DNA of 21,014 nt, taken from NCBI GenBank assembly GCA_005882155.1, contig VBCQ01000306.1, forward strand, positions 1 to 21,014, in the 5' to 3' direction. Under the pieces are notes generated by a model. It was not told where the DNA came from. It saw only the letters and a program-made list of their open reading frames with translations, and ran no database searches. The translations under genes were made by a program, and so were the position numbers. Shown here piece by piece: positions 1 to 8,871 of the stretch (positions within the stretch are counted from its first letter, which is position 1; every line of letters begins with the position of its first letter). This DNA is from Betaproteobacteria bacterium (lineage in GTDB: Bacteria > Pseudomonadota > Gammaproteobacteria > Burkholderiales > Burkholderiaceae_C).

Positions 1-1845
1 TGGGCCGAGTCGCAGATCAAATCGCTCGGCCTGCGCGGCATGCGCGTCGAGTCGTTCGCGTCGGGCCGGCCCGAGATGCGGCAGACGCTCGATCGCGCGG
101 AGAAGTTCCTCAACCTCGTCGCGCTGCTCGCGGCCTTGCTGGCCGCAGTGGCGGTGGGCATTGCGTCGCGCGACTTCGCCGACCGCCACCTCGACGACTG
201 CGCGATGCTGCGCGTGCTCGGCCAGCCGCAACGCAGCATCGCCATGCAGTACCTGATCGAGTTCGGCCTCGTCGGCGCGCTCGCGAGCGTCGCCGGCGTG
301 CTGCTCGGCTTCGCGGTGCACTACGTCTTCGTCTGGTTGCTTGCCGGGCTCGTCGACGCCGCATTGCCGATGGCCACGGTCTGGCCGGCATTGTTCGGCA
401 TCGGCGTGGGTTTCACCTTGATGCTCGGCTTCGGCCTGCCGCCGGTGTTGCAGCTGGCGCGCGTGCCGCCGCTGCGCGTGATCCGCCGCGACGTCGGTGC
501 GTTGAAGCCGGCGTCGATCGCGGTGCTCGCTGCCGGAACGCTCGGCTTCGCCGCGCTGCTGCTCGCGGTGTCGTCGGACTTGACGCTCGGCCTGATCGCG
601 GTCGGCGGCTTCGCCGCGGCCGGCGCGCTGTTCGCGTTGACGAGCTGGCTCGCGGTGATGCTGCTGCGCCGCGCCGTGCCCGAGTCGCGCGCGCCGCGCT
701 GGCTGGTGCTCGCGACCCGGCAGATCGCCGCGCGCCCGGCCTTTGCGGTGCTGCAGGTGTCGGCCCTGAGCGTCGGTCTGCTCGCTCTCGTGTTGCTGGT
801 GCTGCTGCGCACCGACCTCATCAGCAGCTGGCGCCAAGCCACGCCGCCCGATGCGCCGAACCGCTTCGTCATCAACGTGCAACCCGAGCAGGGTGAGCCG
901 TTCAAGGCCTGGCTGCATGCGGCCGGCGTGACGCGGTTCGACTGGTACCCGATGATTCGCGGCCGCCTCGTCGCCGTCAACGGCAAGCCGATCTCACCCG
1001 AGAGCTATGTCGAAGAGCGCGCCAAGCGACTCGTCGACCGCGAGTTCAATTTGAGCCATGCGGCCGCGCTGCCCGAGCACAACCAGGTGAGCAGCGGCAA
1101 GTGGACGGCAGACGAGGCCGACGGATTGAGCGTCGAAGAGGGTCTCGCCAAAACGCTCAACCTGAAGCTCGGCGACATGCTGCGCTACGACATCGGCGGT
1201 CAGGCAAGCGAGGGTCGCATCACCAGTCTGCGGCGTGTCGACTGGAGCTCGATGCGGGTGAACTTCTTCGTGATGTTCACGCGCGCGCAGCTGAGCGATG
1301 TGCCGATCACCTACATCGCGGCGTTCAAGGCGCCGCCTCCTTCACCCCAAGGCGCGAGTTTCGACAACGCGCTGAGCCGCGAATTTCCGAACATCACGAA
1401 TGTCGACGTGTCGGCATCGATCGCCCAGATTCAGCGCGTGCTCGATCAAGTCATTCGCGCGGTCGAGTTCTTGTTCGGTTTCACGCTCGCGGCCGGTCTG
1501 GTCGTGTTGTTCGCTGCGGTGACGGCGACGCGCGAAGCGAGAGCGCGCGAGTTCGCGATCATGCGGGCGATGGGCGCGAGCGGTCGGCTGCTCGCTCAAG
1601 TGCAGCGCGCCGAGCTGCTCGGCGTCGGCGCATTGGCCGGCGTGCTCGCGTCGGCGGCGGCGATGGCAGTCGGCTGGTCGCTGGCGCGCTATGCGTTCGA
1701 GTTCAGCTGGAACGCGTCGCCGTGGGTGCCGCTGGTCGGCGGCGTCGCCGGCGCGTTGCTCGCGTTGGCTGCGGGCTGGTGGGGCTTGCGCGAAGTGCTG
1801 CGTCGACCGGTGGTGGAGACGCTGCGCAGTGCGATGGTGGAGTGA
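1..1845 (+). CDS. ABC transporter permease, FtsX/YbbP-like (5' partial)
   Basis: Inner-membrane permease subunit of a MacB/YbbP-type ABC exporter. The reading frame is open from base 1 with no start signal, so the N-terminus lies outside the window; 614 residues are visible. The visible part has hydrophobic segments in two FtsX-like blocks. The first covers roughly residues 35-140. It is followed by paired helices near 165-220 and one near 245-270. A polar, probably periplasmic, domain spans about 280-475. The last block holds the signature 'REFAIMRAMGAS' and two further helix regions, ending in 'RRPVVETLRSA'. This order (FtsX block, extra helices, large periplasmic loop, FtsX block) fits the roughly 800-residue COG3127/YbbP permeases rather than the short FtsX of cell division. 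The ATPase partner would be expected upstream. The substrate cannot be deduced. The gene converges on the chemotaxis operon and has no visible functional link to it. Confidence 0.85.
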   Translation, partial: WAESQIKSLGLRGMRVESFASGRPEMRQTLDRAEKFLNLVALLAALLAAVAVGIASRDFADRHLDDCAMLRVLGQPQRSIAMQYLIEFGLVGALASVAGVLLGFAVHYVFVWLLAGLVDAALPMATVWPALFGIGVGFTLMLGFGLPPVLQLARVPPLRVIRRDVGALKPASIAVLAAGTLGFAALLLAVSSDLTLGLIAVGGFAAAGALFALTSWLAVMLLRRAVPESRAPRWLVLATRQIAARPAFAVLQVSALSVGLLALVLLVLLRTDLISSWRQATPPDAPNRFVINVQPEQGEPFKAWLHAAGVTRFDWYPMIRGRLVAVNGKPISPESYVEERAKRLVDREFNLSHAAALPEHNQVSSGKWTADEADGLSVEEGLAKTLNLKLGDMLRYDIGGQASEGRITSLRRVDWSSMRVNFFVMFTRAQLSDVPITYIAAFKAPPPSPQGASFDNALSREFPNITNVDVSASIAQIQRVLDQVIRAVEFLFGFTLAAGLVVLFAAVTATREARAREFAIMRAMGASGRLLAQVQRAELLGVGALAGVLASAAAMAVGWSLARYAFEFSWNASPWVPLVGGVAGALLALAAGWWGLREVLRRPVVETLRSAMVE

Positions 1846-1861
1846 TCTGCATTTCACCCGC

Positions 1862-1878
1862 TCCCTCTGGGAGAGGGG
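1862..1878. repeat. Short GC-rich hairpin between convergent genes
   Basis: A 6-bp perfect stem (ccctct/agaggg, plus one flanking T-G wobble) with a 3-nt loop sits in the 49-bp gap between the convergent permease and receptor genes. The CCCTC...GAGGG pattern is common in intergenic hairpins of GC-rich proteobacteria. It may act as a weak bidirectional terminator, but no T-run follows it on either strand, so that role is uncertain. Confidence 0.4.
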
Positions 1879-1894
1879 ATAACACAGGGGCGAT

Positions 1895-3829
1895 TCAGGC
1901 CGAAGTCAACCGAAACACGCTGACCACTTCGGTCAGCTTCACGGCCTGTTCCTTCAGTGACTCTGCCGCGGCTGCGCTTTGCTCGACCAGTGACGCGTTT
2001 TGCTGGGTCATCTGATCGAGCTGAACGACCGCGGTATTGACTTGTCCGATGCCGTCGCTTTGTTCCGACGACGCGGCGCTGATCTCGCCGATGATGTCGG
2101 CCACGCGCTGCACCGAGCTGACGATCTCTTGCATCGTCTTGCCGGCGTCGGCAACGAGGCGCGAGCCCGAGTCGACCTTGTCGACGCTGGCGCCGATCAG
2201 CGCCTTGATTTCCTTTGCCGCTTCGGCGCTGCGCTGCGCGAGGTTGCGAACCTCGCCGGCGACGACCGCAAAGCCGCGGCCTTGCTCTCCCGCACGTGCG
2301 GCTTCGACCGCAGCGTTCAACGCAAGGATGTTGGTCTGGAACGCGATGCCGTCGATGACGCCGATGATGTCGGCGATCTTCTTCGAGCTCGCGTTGATCT
2401 CGTCCATCGTGCTCACCACTTGCGAGACGACGGCGCCGCCGCGTGCGGCGACTTCAGCTGCGGACGAGGCGAGCTGATTCGCTTGGCGTGCCGAGTCGGC
2501 GGACTGCTTGACGGTGCCGGTGAGCTGCTCCATCGACGATGCAGCCTGCTGCAGGTTGCTCGCGGTCTGCTCGGTGCGCGCGCTCAGGTCCTGGTTGCCG
2601 GTCGCGATTTCGCTGCTCGCGTTGGTGATCGAGTCGACCGAATTGCGCACGCTGCCAAGCGTCTGCTGGAACTGGCCGCGCAGCGATTCGACTTCGCGGA
2701 TCAGGTGGCCGATCTCGTCGCGCTGTTCGCTGTGGAAGGGCTGCGTCAGGTCGCCGGCCGACAGCGCGGTGACGGCCCGGGTGAGCTGCTGCAGCGGTCG
2801 CGCGACCCAGCGGCGCATCATCACGAACAGGCCGAAGCTCAATGCGATGGTGGCGCCACCGAGCACGACCCAGAAGGTGATCAGCGTCGACCAGTGGGTG
2901 CGCATCGCCTCGCCGTCCGAGACTTCGCCGACGACCCACCAGCCGTTGTTCTTGTTCTTGCGCAGGATGGCCCAACGATCGCTGCCGGGCTTGCCCAGCA
3001 GCGACATCGCATGCATCGCGGGGGCGTCGCCGGCCTTCTCGAGCTCGGCCAAGAATTTCTCGCTGCCGGGAAATGCTTCACTGACCTTCTTGCCCTTGGC
3101 GCTCGGGTGAACGACGAACACCGCGTCGGCGAGTGACTTCTTCGGGTCGATGACGTAGACGCCGCCGCTTTCGAAGAACTTAATGTCGTTGGCCAGCGCT
3201 TCGAGCGAAGTCTGGAATGCGCTCAAGTCGAGGCCGACGAACAGCGCACCGACGATCTTGCCGCTCGCATCGCGCGCCGGCTCGTAAAGCGTCATGTACG
3301 GCTTGCCGAACAGCATCGCGCGGCCGACATAGGTCTTGCCTTCGAGCAGGCCGGCAAATGCGGGGTGCTGCTTGCCGAGCAGCGTGCCGAGCGCGCGCTC
3401 GCCGTTCTCTTTCTTCAGCGAGGTCGTGATGCGGACGAAGTCGTCGTCCTTGCGCGAGAACACCGTCGCGACGCCGCCGGTGATCTGGCTGAACTTGTCG
3501 ACTGCCGAGAAGTTGTCCTTCAGCGAGGTGCCGAAGGTGCACATGTCGCCGGTCGCATCGTCGTGGGTGAAGGTGGTGTCGAAGTCCTGCTTGAAGACGC
3601 TGAACAGGCGCTGGATCGTCGCGCGCGAGGTCGCGTCGAACGCGTCGGCGACATCGGACACCGATTGCGACTTGTCACCGACCCAGGTCACGATGCGCTG
3701 GCGCGACAAGTCGGTGGCCACGACGCTCATCACCGCGCAAATGCCGAACAGCACCAGCGCGACGCTGATGCAGCCGGCGACGGAGACCCGTTTCGCGATG
3801 GAGCCGGGAGCCGCGGTGATCGTTGTCAT
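1895..3829 (-). CDS. Methyl-accepting chemotaxis protein, Cache-type sensor
   Basis: Transmembrane chemoreceptor of 644 residues that would control the neighbouring CheA through CheW. TM1 is about residues 16-38. A large extracytoplasmic region (about 40-313) resembles the fused Cache_3-Cache_2 sensor: it has the 'DMCTFGTSLKDNF' start, a 'YMTLYEPARDASGKIVGALFVGLDL' style core and a second Cache-like part ending in 'GWWVVGEV'. TM2 is about 314-338 and HAMP about 339-392. The signalling domain carries the conserved hairpin tip 'GRGFAVVAGEVRNLA'. The protein ends in 'VFRLTSA', so it lacks the CheR/CheB tether pentapeptide that the other receptor has. The start has only a weak upstream purine stretch and lies 12 bp after the cheW stop, so it is probably translated from the same mRNA. 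The ligand is unknown; Cache receptors often bind small organic acids or amino acids. Confidence 0.95.
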   Translation of the reverse strand: MTTITAAPGSIAKRVSVAGCISVALVLFGICAVMSVVATDLSRQRIVTWVGDKSQSVSDVADAFDATSRATIQRLFSVFKQDFDTTFTHDDATGDMCTFGTSLKDNFSAVDKFSQITGGVATVFSRKDDDFVRITTSLKKENGERALGTLLGKQHPAFAGLLEGKTYVGRAMLFGKPYMTLYEPARDASGKIVGALFVGLDLSAFQTSLEALANDIKFFESGGVYVIDPKKSLADAVFVVHPSAKGKKVSEAFPGSEKFLAELEKAGDAPAMHAMSLLGKPGSDRWAILRKNKNNGWWVVGEVSDGEAMRTHWSTLITFWVVLGGATIALSFGLFVMMRRWVARPLQQLTRAVTALSAGDLTQPFHSEQRDEIGHLIREVESLRGQFQQTLGSVRNSVDSITNASSEIATGNQDLSARTEQTASNLQQAASSMEQLTGTVKQSADSARQANQLASSAAEVAARGGAVVSQVVSTMDEINASSKKIADIIGVIDGIAFQTNILALNAAVEAARAGEQGRGFAVVAGEVRNLAQRSAEAAKEIKALIGASVDKVDSGSRLVADAGKTMQEIVSSVQRVADIIGEISAASSEQSDGIGQVNTAVVQLDQMTQQNASLVEQSAAAAESLKEQAVKLTEVVSVFRLTSA

Positions 3830-3841
3830 GGTCGGTCGCTT

Positions 3842-4357
3842 TCAGTGCCTGGCGTCGTTGATCAACCCCATCTCCGCGCTCGACATCAACGCCTCGATGT
3901 CCATCAGGATCAGCATGCGCTCGTTGATGCTGCCGATGCCGGTGATGAAACTGGTGTCCACCGCGGTGCTCATCTCGGGGGCGGGCTTGACCGTGCCGGC
4001 ACCCAGCTCGAGCACATCGGACACCGAGTCGACGACCGCGCCGACGACGCGGCCCCTGACGTTGAGCACGATGACGACGGTGAAGCTGTTGTACTCGGCG
4101 GTCTCGCAAGCGAGCTTCAAGCGCAGGTCGACGATCGGCACGATCACGCCGCGCAGGTTCACCACCCCCTTGACGAACGGCGGCGCGTTGGCGATGCGGG
4201 TGGGCTGCTCGTAGGAGCGGATCTCCTGCACCTTCAGGATGTCGATGCCGTACTCCTCGGCGCCGAGGCGGAAGGTGAGGAACTCGCCGCCGGCGGCGGC
4301 CGCGGCGCGGGCCGCTTCATGCTGGGCCACATGGGTGGCGTCGGTGATCATGTTCAT
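3842..4357 (-). CDS. cheW: Chemotaxis coupling protein CheW
   Basis: Adaptor of 171 residues linking receptors to CheA in the cytoplasmic array. The CheW fold is recognisable from 'FRLGAEEYGIDILKVQEI', then 'PPFVKGVVNLRGVIVPIVDLR', then 'VGAVVDSVSDVLEL' and the C-terminal 'FITGIGSINERMLILMDIEALM'. The NLRG and PIVDLR motifs are the usual receptor/CheA-contact elements. The N-terminal 25 residues are Ala-rich and probably flexible. The start at 4357 is supported by an AAGGAAG ribosome-binding site a few bases upstream. The gene sits between the two receptor genes, 30 bp after one and 12 bp before the other, in the same operon. Confidence 0.96.
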   Translation of the reverse strand: MNMITDATHVAQHEAARAAAAAGGEFLTFRLGAEEYGIDILKVQEIRSYEQPTRIANAPPFVKGVVNLRGVIVPIVDLRLKLACETAEYNSFTVVIVLNVRGRVVGAVVDSVSDVLELGAGTVKPAPEMSTAVDTSFITGIGSINERMLILMDIEALMSSAEMGLINDARH

Positions 4358-4387
4358 GGTCTTCCTTTCGAAGCGATGCGACGGCGG

Positions 4388-6238
4388 TCAGAAGGTTTCC
4401 CAATCGCCATCAGGCGCAGTCGAGCCTGAGGGTGCGGGCGTGGACGGTGGGGCAGGGCGCGGCAGCGGCTTGGTGTCGCTGAAGACGGGGGTCGCCGGCT
4501 TGATTTCGACCGCCGGCTTGGATTGCGCCGCTGCGACAGGCTTCGCCGGTGCGGCGCGCTTCGGCGCATCCTTCGCCGATGACTCTGCGCGCGCCTTCGC
4601 GATCACCTGCTGCGTCGCCTGCACATGCGCGGCGACCTTCGCGACCGGTGGGCTCGCTGCGCTCACGTTGCTCACGGTGCTCACAGATGCGCCGGCGACG
4701 AGCTTGAACATGCCGACGACCTGCGACAGCTTGCCGGCCTGATCTTTGAGGCTCTCGGCGGCAGCCGCACTCTCCTCGACCAGCGCGGCGTTCTGCTGCG
4801 TCATCTGATCGAGCTGAACGACGGCGGTGTTGACCTGCGCGATGCCGTCGCTTTGCTCGGCCGCTGCGGCGGTGATCTCGCCGATGATGTCGGTCACACG
4901 CTGCACCGAGCCGACGATCTCCTGCATCGTCTTGCCGGCGTCACCGACGAGCCGCGAGCCGGCTTCGACCCGCTCGACGCTCGCGCCGATCAGGCCCTTG
5001 ATCTCTTTGGCCGCTTCGGCCGAGCGGCCCGCGAGGTTGCGCACTTCGCCGGCGACCACCGCAAAGCCGCGGCCTTGCTCTCCCGCACGCGCGGCTTCGA
5101 CCGCAGCGTTCAACGCAAGGATGTTGGTCTGGAACGCGATGCCGTCGATGACGCCGATGATGTCGGCGATCTTCTTCGAGCTCGCGTTGATCTCGTCCAT
5201 CGTCGAGACGACCTGCGAGACGACCTGGCCACCGCGTGCGGCGACTTCAGCCGCCGACGAGGCAAGCTGATTCGCTTGGCGTGCCGAGTCGGCGGACTGC
5301 TTGACGGTGCCGGTGAGCTGCTCCATCGACGAGGCAGCCTGCTGCAGGTTGCTCGCGGTCTGCTCGGTGCGCGCGCTCAGGTCCTGATTGCCCGAGGCGA
5401 TCTCGGTCGACGCGGTCGAGATGCTGTCGGTCGTGACGCGCACCTGACCCACCATCTGGCGCAGCGACGATTGCATTTGTCCCAACGCGCGCAGCAGCTC
5501 GCCGAGCTCGTCGCGGCGTGGCGAGTCGAGCGACTGCGACAAGTCGTTGTTCGCAATGACATGCGCGGCAGCCACGGCTTCCTGCAGCGGGCGCGTCACC
5601 GAGCGGGTGATCACGAGCGCCATGCAGGCGCCCAGCAGCAGGCTCGCGGCCGACAAGCCGATCAACAGCAACTTCGCCAGTCGAAGAGCCGATCGAACCT
5701 CGTCGCTGCGCGCTGCGGCGAGCCGGCGCTCGTGCTTTTGCAGATCGCTGACCGAGCCGAGGTACGCGACCGATGCCGGCAGCATCTTTTCCTTCAGCAG
5801 CGCTTCGGCGGCAGGCTGGTCGGCGTTTTTCAGAAAAGCGTTCATCTGGTCGCGGATCACCTGGTAAGCCTTGCGCTTGTCGGCGATGGCCGCGAGCAGC
5901 GCCTTGCCTTCGGTGTCGCTGATCGCCGCTTCGAGCGTCTTTTGCAGCTCGCCGATTTGCGCGACCGTCTGGTCCATCAGCGGGTTGAAGTGCGCCTCGA
6001 CGTCGGGCTGGCCGGCCGACTTGGCGACTGCGATCCGCCGATCGACGTTCAGCTGCGTCTTCAGCATCCACTCGTCGGCGAGGCTCGCCTGCCGCTCCAT
6101 CGCGAGCGTTGCGTCCATGTCGCTTTGCGTTCGCACCAGGCAGACGTACGAGATCGCGACGATCAGCAGCAGCAGCGCGAGCACCGAGCCGAAGCCGAGC
6201 GTCAGCCGGCTGGCCATCTTAAAGTTGTTGAGATTCAT
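4388..6238 (-). CDS. Methyl-accepting chemotaxis protein, 4-helix-bundle type with DWETF tail
   Basis: Chemoreceptor of 616 residues. TM1 is about residues 12-34. The periplasmic region (35-187) is predicted all-helical and resembles the four-helix-bundle sensor of Tar/Tsr-like receptors. TM2 is about 188-210 and HAMP about 211-264. The signalling domain with tip 'GRGFAVVAGEVRNLA' runs to about 515. It is followed by about 95 residues of Ala/Pro/Lys-rich linker and a terminal DWETF pentapeptide. DWETF closely matches the NWETF tether that binds CheR, and CheB, in enterobacterial high-abundance receptors, and the flexible linker before it is typical. The signalling domain is nearly identical in DNA sequence to that of the downstream receptor. 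AGGA lies upstream of the start. The gene follows cheA by 64 bp. Confidence 0.95.
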   Translation of the reverse strand: MNLNNFKMASRLTLGFGSVLALLLLIVAISYVCLVRTQSDMDATLAMERQASLADEWMLKTQLNVDRRIAVAKSAGQPDVEAHFNPLMDQTVAQIGELQKTLEAAISDTEGKALLAAIADKRKAYQVIRDQMNAFLKNADQPAAEALLKEKMLPASVAYLGSVSDLQKHERRLAAARSDEVRSALRLAKLLLIGLSAASLLLGACMALVITRSVTRPLQEAVAAAHVIANNDLSQSLDSPRRDELGELLRALGQMQSSLRQMVGQVRVTTDSISTASTEIASGNQDLSARTEQTASNLQQAASSMEQLTGTVKQSADSARQANQLASSAAEVAARGGQVVSQVVSTMDEINASSKKIADIIGVIDGIAFQTNILALNAAVEAARAGEQGRGFAVVAGEVRNLAGRSAEAAKEIKGLIGASVERVEAGSRLVGDAGKTMQEIVGSVQRVTDIIGEITAAAAEQSDGIAQVNTAVVQLDQMTQQNAALVEESAAAAESLKDQAGKLSQVVGMFKLVAGASVSTVSNVSAASPPVAKVAAHVQATQQVIAKARAESSAKDAPKRAAPAKPVAAAQSKPAVEIKPATPVFSDTKPLPRPAPPSTPAPSGSTAPDGDWETF

Positions 6239-6302
6239 CCGACGTCCTGTCTCGTTTTCGTTGCGGGCCCGTGTCTGCGGGGGCTCCGCCGCTCGGATGT
6301 GC

Positions 6303-8453
6303 TCAGTGCCGCGAGCGCCGCACCAAGCTGCCGATATCCAGAATCAGCGCGACGCGGCCATCGCCCATGATGGTGGCGCCCGACACGTCGTTGACCTTGC
6401 GGTAGTTGGCTTCGAGGTTCTTCACGACGACTTGCTGTTGGCCGAGCAGCTCGTCGACCAGCAGCGCGACGCGGCCGCCCTCGGCTTCGACGACGACCAT
6501 GATTCCGGCCATGTGCTCGAAGTCGAAGCGCGGCACCTGGAACACATCTTCGAGCCCGATGACCGGCATGTACTCGTCGCGCACTTCGACGACGCGGCCT
6601 GACCCGCCGATCGTCTTGATCGTCTGCTCTTCGACCTGGAACGACTCGACCACCGACGACAGCGGCAGGATGTAGACCTCGTCGCCGACGCCCACGCTCA
6701 TGCCGTCCATGATCGCCAGCGTCAGCGGCAGGCGCACCGAGACGCGCATGCCGTAGCCCTCGGCCGAGTCGATCTCGACAGTGCCGCCGAGCGCGGTGAT
6801 GTTCTTCTTCACGACGTCCATGCCGACGCCGCGGCCCGACACGTCGGTGACGACTTCGGCAGTCGAGAAGCCGGGCTCGAAGATCAGGTTCCAGACCTCG
6901 ATGTCGGTCATCGTGTCGGGCGCGGCGATACCGCGCTCGCGCGCCTTGGCAAGCAGCTTGGCGCGGTTCAGGCCTTTGCCGTCGTCGCGCACTTCGATGA
7001 CGATCGAGCCGCCCTGGTGCGACGCCGATAGCGTGATCGTGCCGGTTTCGGGCTTGCCCTTGGCGAGGCGCTCTTGAGGCTGCTCGATGCCGTGGTCGCA
7101 GGAGTTGCGCACCAGGTGCGTCAGCGGGTCGGTGATTTTCTCGACCAGTCCCTTGTCGAGCTCGGTGGCTTCGCCGTGCGTCACGAAATCGACCTTCTTG
7201 CCGAGCTTGCCGGCGAGGTCGCGCAGCATGCGCGGGAAGCGGTTGAACACGATCGACATCGGAATCATGCGGATCGACATCACCGATTCCTGCAGATCGC
7301 GGGTGTTGCGATCGAGGTCGGCGAGGCCGGCGACCATTTGCTGGAACAGCGCCGGGTCGATCTGCTTGCTGTTTTGCGCCAGCATCGCCTGCGTGATGAC
7401 GAGCTCGCCGACGAGGTTGATCAGCTGGTCGACTTTTTCCACCGAGACGCGCAGCGTCGACGATTCGATCGCCGCCGGCGCTTTCTCGGCGCGCGCGGCG
7501 CGAGTGATCGCGCTTGGCTTGCTGATCGACTCGATGACTTCGGGAACCGGAGCCGCTTCGGGCACTTCGGTCGCGCTGACGCTGCCGGGTGCGCCGGGCG
7601 AGTCGTCGAAGAAGCCGTAGCCGGGGTCTTCAGCGACCTCTTCGGGAACGCCGGGCGCGCCCTCGTGGAAGCCGTAGCCGGGGCCGAGCGGCATCAGCGC
7701 GACCAGCTCGCGCGCGACGTGGAAGGTGAACAGGTCCAGCAGGTCGCTGTCGCAGCTGTTGGTGATGATCTTGAAGCGGCGCATGCCGTCGCACGGCTGG
7801 CCGCCGTCGATCGGCTCGATCGTGCCGAGGTCGACGATTTCCTGGAACAGCTCGACGAGGTTGTCGGCGTCAGCCGGGTTCTCCATCGGGCCGACACGCA
7901 GCTCGAGCGAGCGTGCATGCCTCGCCGGGTCGACGTTGGGCAAGGCGCGCCGCGGCGCTTCAGCGACCGGCTGCGCGAGCACCGAGGTGCGAACCGGCGC
8001 GCTGCCGGCGTGCATCGGTGCCGGCGGCTTCTCGCCGGCGGCCATCGCGCGGATGTTGAATAGCAGCTCGGTGGTGTCGATCTCGGCGCCGCCGCCGCCT
8101 TGGTGGCGCGCCAGCTGTGCACGCAGTGCATCGCCGGCTTCGAGCAGCACGTCGACCATCGGCGCGGTCGGTGCGAGCTCGTGGCGGCGCAGCTTGTCGA
8201 GCAGCGTCTCCATCTGGTGGGTCAGCTCGGCGACGTCGGCGAAGCCGAAGGTCGCGGCGCCGCCCTTGACCGAATGCGCGCAGCGGAAGATCGAGTTCAG
8301 CTCTTCGTCGTCGGCCTGCTCGATGTTGATCTCGAGCAGCTGCTGCTCCATGCGGTCCAGGTTCTCGCCGGCCTCCTCGAAGAAGACCTGATAGAACTGG
8401 CTCAGGTCGATGCCTGCGCCGAGGTTCGCCCCTTCCGATGACATCTCGCCCAT
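6303..8453 (-). CDS. cheA: Chemotaxis histidine kinase CheA
   Basis: Core kinase of the chemoreceptor array, 716 residues. P1/HPt carries phospho-accepting His60 in 'CAHSVKGGAATFGF'. A P2-like alpha/beta segment spans about 181-256, followed by a linker with two copies of a GYGF-type motif (259-290). P3 dimerisation helices are about 335-400. The P4 ATPase has N-box 'HLVRNSCDHGIE' (446-457), G1 'DDGKGL' (490-495) and G2 'GRGVGMDV' (540-547). The CheW-like P5 is about 585-716. The frame stays open upstream to an ATG at 8492, but that would overlap cheY. The ATG at 8453 has AAGGAG with an 8-base spacer and gives the normal CheA N-terminus. It would phosphorylate the CheY encoded 28 bp upstream. 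Confidence 0.97.
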   Translation of the reverse strand: MGEMSSEGANLGAGIDLSQFYQVFFEEAGENLDRMEQQLLEINIEQADDEELNSIFRCAHSVKGGAATFGFADVAELTHQMETLLDKLRRHELAPTAPMVDVLLEAGDALRAQLARHQGGGGAEIDTTELLFNIRAMAAGEKPPAPMHAGSAPVRTSVLAQPVAEAPRRALPNVDPARHARSLELRVGPMENPADADNLVELFQEIVDLGTIEPIDGGQPCDGMRRFKIITNSCDSDLLDLFTFHVARELVALMPLGPGYGFHEGAPGVPEEVAEDPGYGFFDDSPGAPGSVSATEVPEAAPVPEVIESISKPSAITRAARAEKAPAAIESSTLRVSVEKVDQLINLVGELVITQAMLAQNSKQIDPALFQQMVAGLADLDRNTRDLQESVMSIRMIPMSIVFNRFPRMLRDLAGKLGKKVDFVTHGEATELDKGLVEKITDPLTHLVRNSCDHGIEQPQERLAKGKPETGTITLSASHQGGSIVIEVRDDGKGLNRAKLLAKARERGIAAPDTMTDIEVWNLIFEPGFSTAEVVTDVSGRGVGMDVVKKNITALGGTVEIDSAEGYGMRVSVRLPLTLAIMDGMSVGVGDEVYILPLSSVVESFQVEEQTIKTIGGSGRVVEVRDEYMPVIGLEDVFQVPRFDFEHMAGIMVVVEAEGGRVALLVDELLGQQQVVVKNLEANYRKVNDVSGATIMGDGRVALILDIGSLVRRSRH

Positions 8454-8461
8454 GGTGCTTG

Positions 8462-8467
8462 CTCCTT
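8462..8467 (-). promoter_or_regulatory. Ribosome-binding site fixing the cheA start
   Basis: AAGGAG on the minus strand lies 8 bases before the ATG at 8453. It selects this start over the in-frame ATG at 8492, which has no comparable site and would overlap the end of cheY. Confidence 0.8.
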
Positions 8468-8481
8468 GTTGTTCTTGTCGC

Positions 8482-8844
8482 TCAGCGCACAACCTTCTTG
8501 ATGACTTCGATCAGCTTGGCTGGGTCGAAGGGCTTGACGAGCCAGCCGGTCGCACCCGCGCCGCGGCCCGCCTGCTTCATCTGGTCGCTCGACTCGGTGG
8601 TCAGGATCAGGATCGGCGTGGTCTTGAACTTCGGGTTGTCGCGCAGCTTCTTCGTGAGGCTGATGCCATCCATGCGCGGCATGTTCTGGTCCGTGAGCAC
8701 GAGGTCGAAGTCGCTCTTGCCGGCCTTCTCCCACGCGTCCTGCCCGTCGACTGCCTCGACCACGTTGTAGCCCGCGCTCTTCAGCGTGAAGGTCACCATC
8801 TGTCGCATCGAGGCGGAGTCGTCGACGGCGAGGATTGAGTACAT
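8482..8844 (-). CDS. cheY: Chemotaxis response regulator CheY
   Basis: Single-domain receiver of 120 residues that would carry the CheA signal to the flagellar motor or another output. All catalytic residues are present: the acidic pair Asp8-Asp9, phospho-acceptor Asp52 in 'LTDQNMPRMDG', Thr82 in 'ILTTES' and Lys104 in 'WLVKPFDP'. The switch aromatic three residues before the Lys (Tyr106 in E. coli CheY) is Trp101 here. There is no output domain. A GGAGA sequence precedes the ATG. It lies 27 bp after the CheZ-like gene and 28 bp before cheA, so kinase, regulator and probable phosphatase are co-expressed. Confidence 0.96.
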   Translation of the reverse strand: MYSILAVDDSASMRQMVTFTLKSAGYNVVEAVDGQDAWEKAGKSDFDLVLTDQNMPRMDGISLTKKLRDNPKFKTTPILILTTESSDQMKQAGRGAGATGWLVKPFDPAKLIEVIKKVVR

Positions 8845-8871
8845 AGCGTTCTCCGAGAGTCTCTACGGTTC

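Noticed and set aside
8454..8492. Earlier cheA start at 8492
   Set aside because: It would overlap cheY and add 13 atypical residues; the AAGGAG site points to the ATG at 8453.
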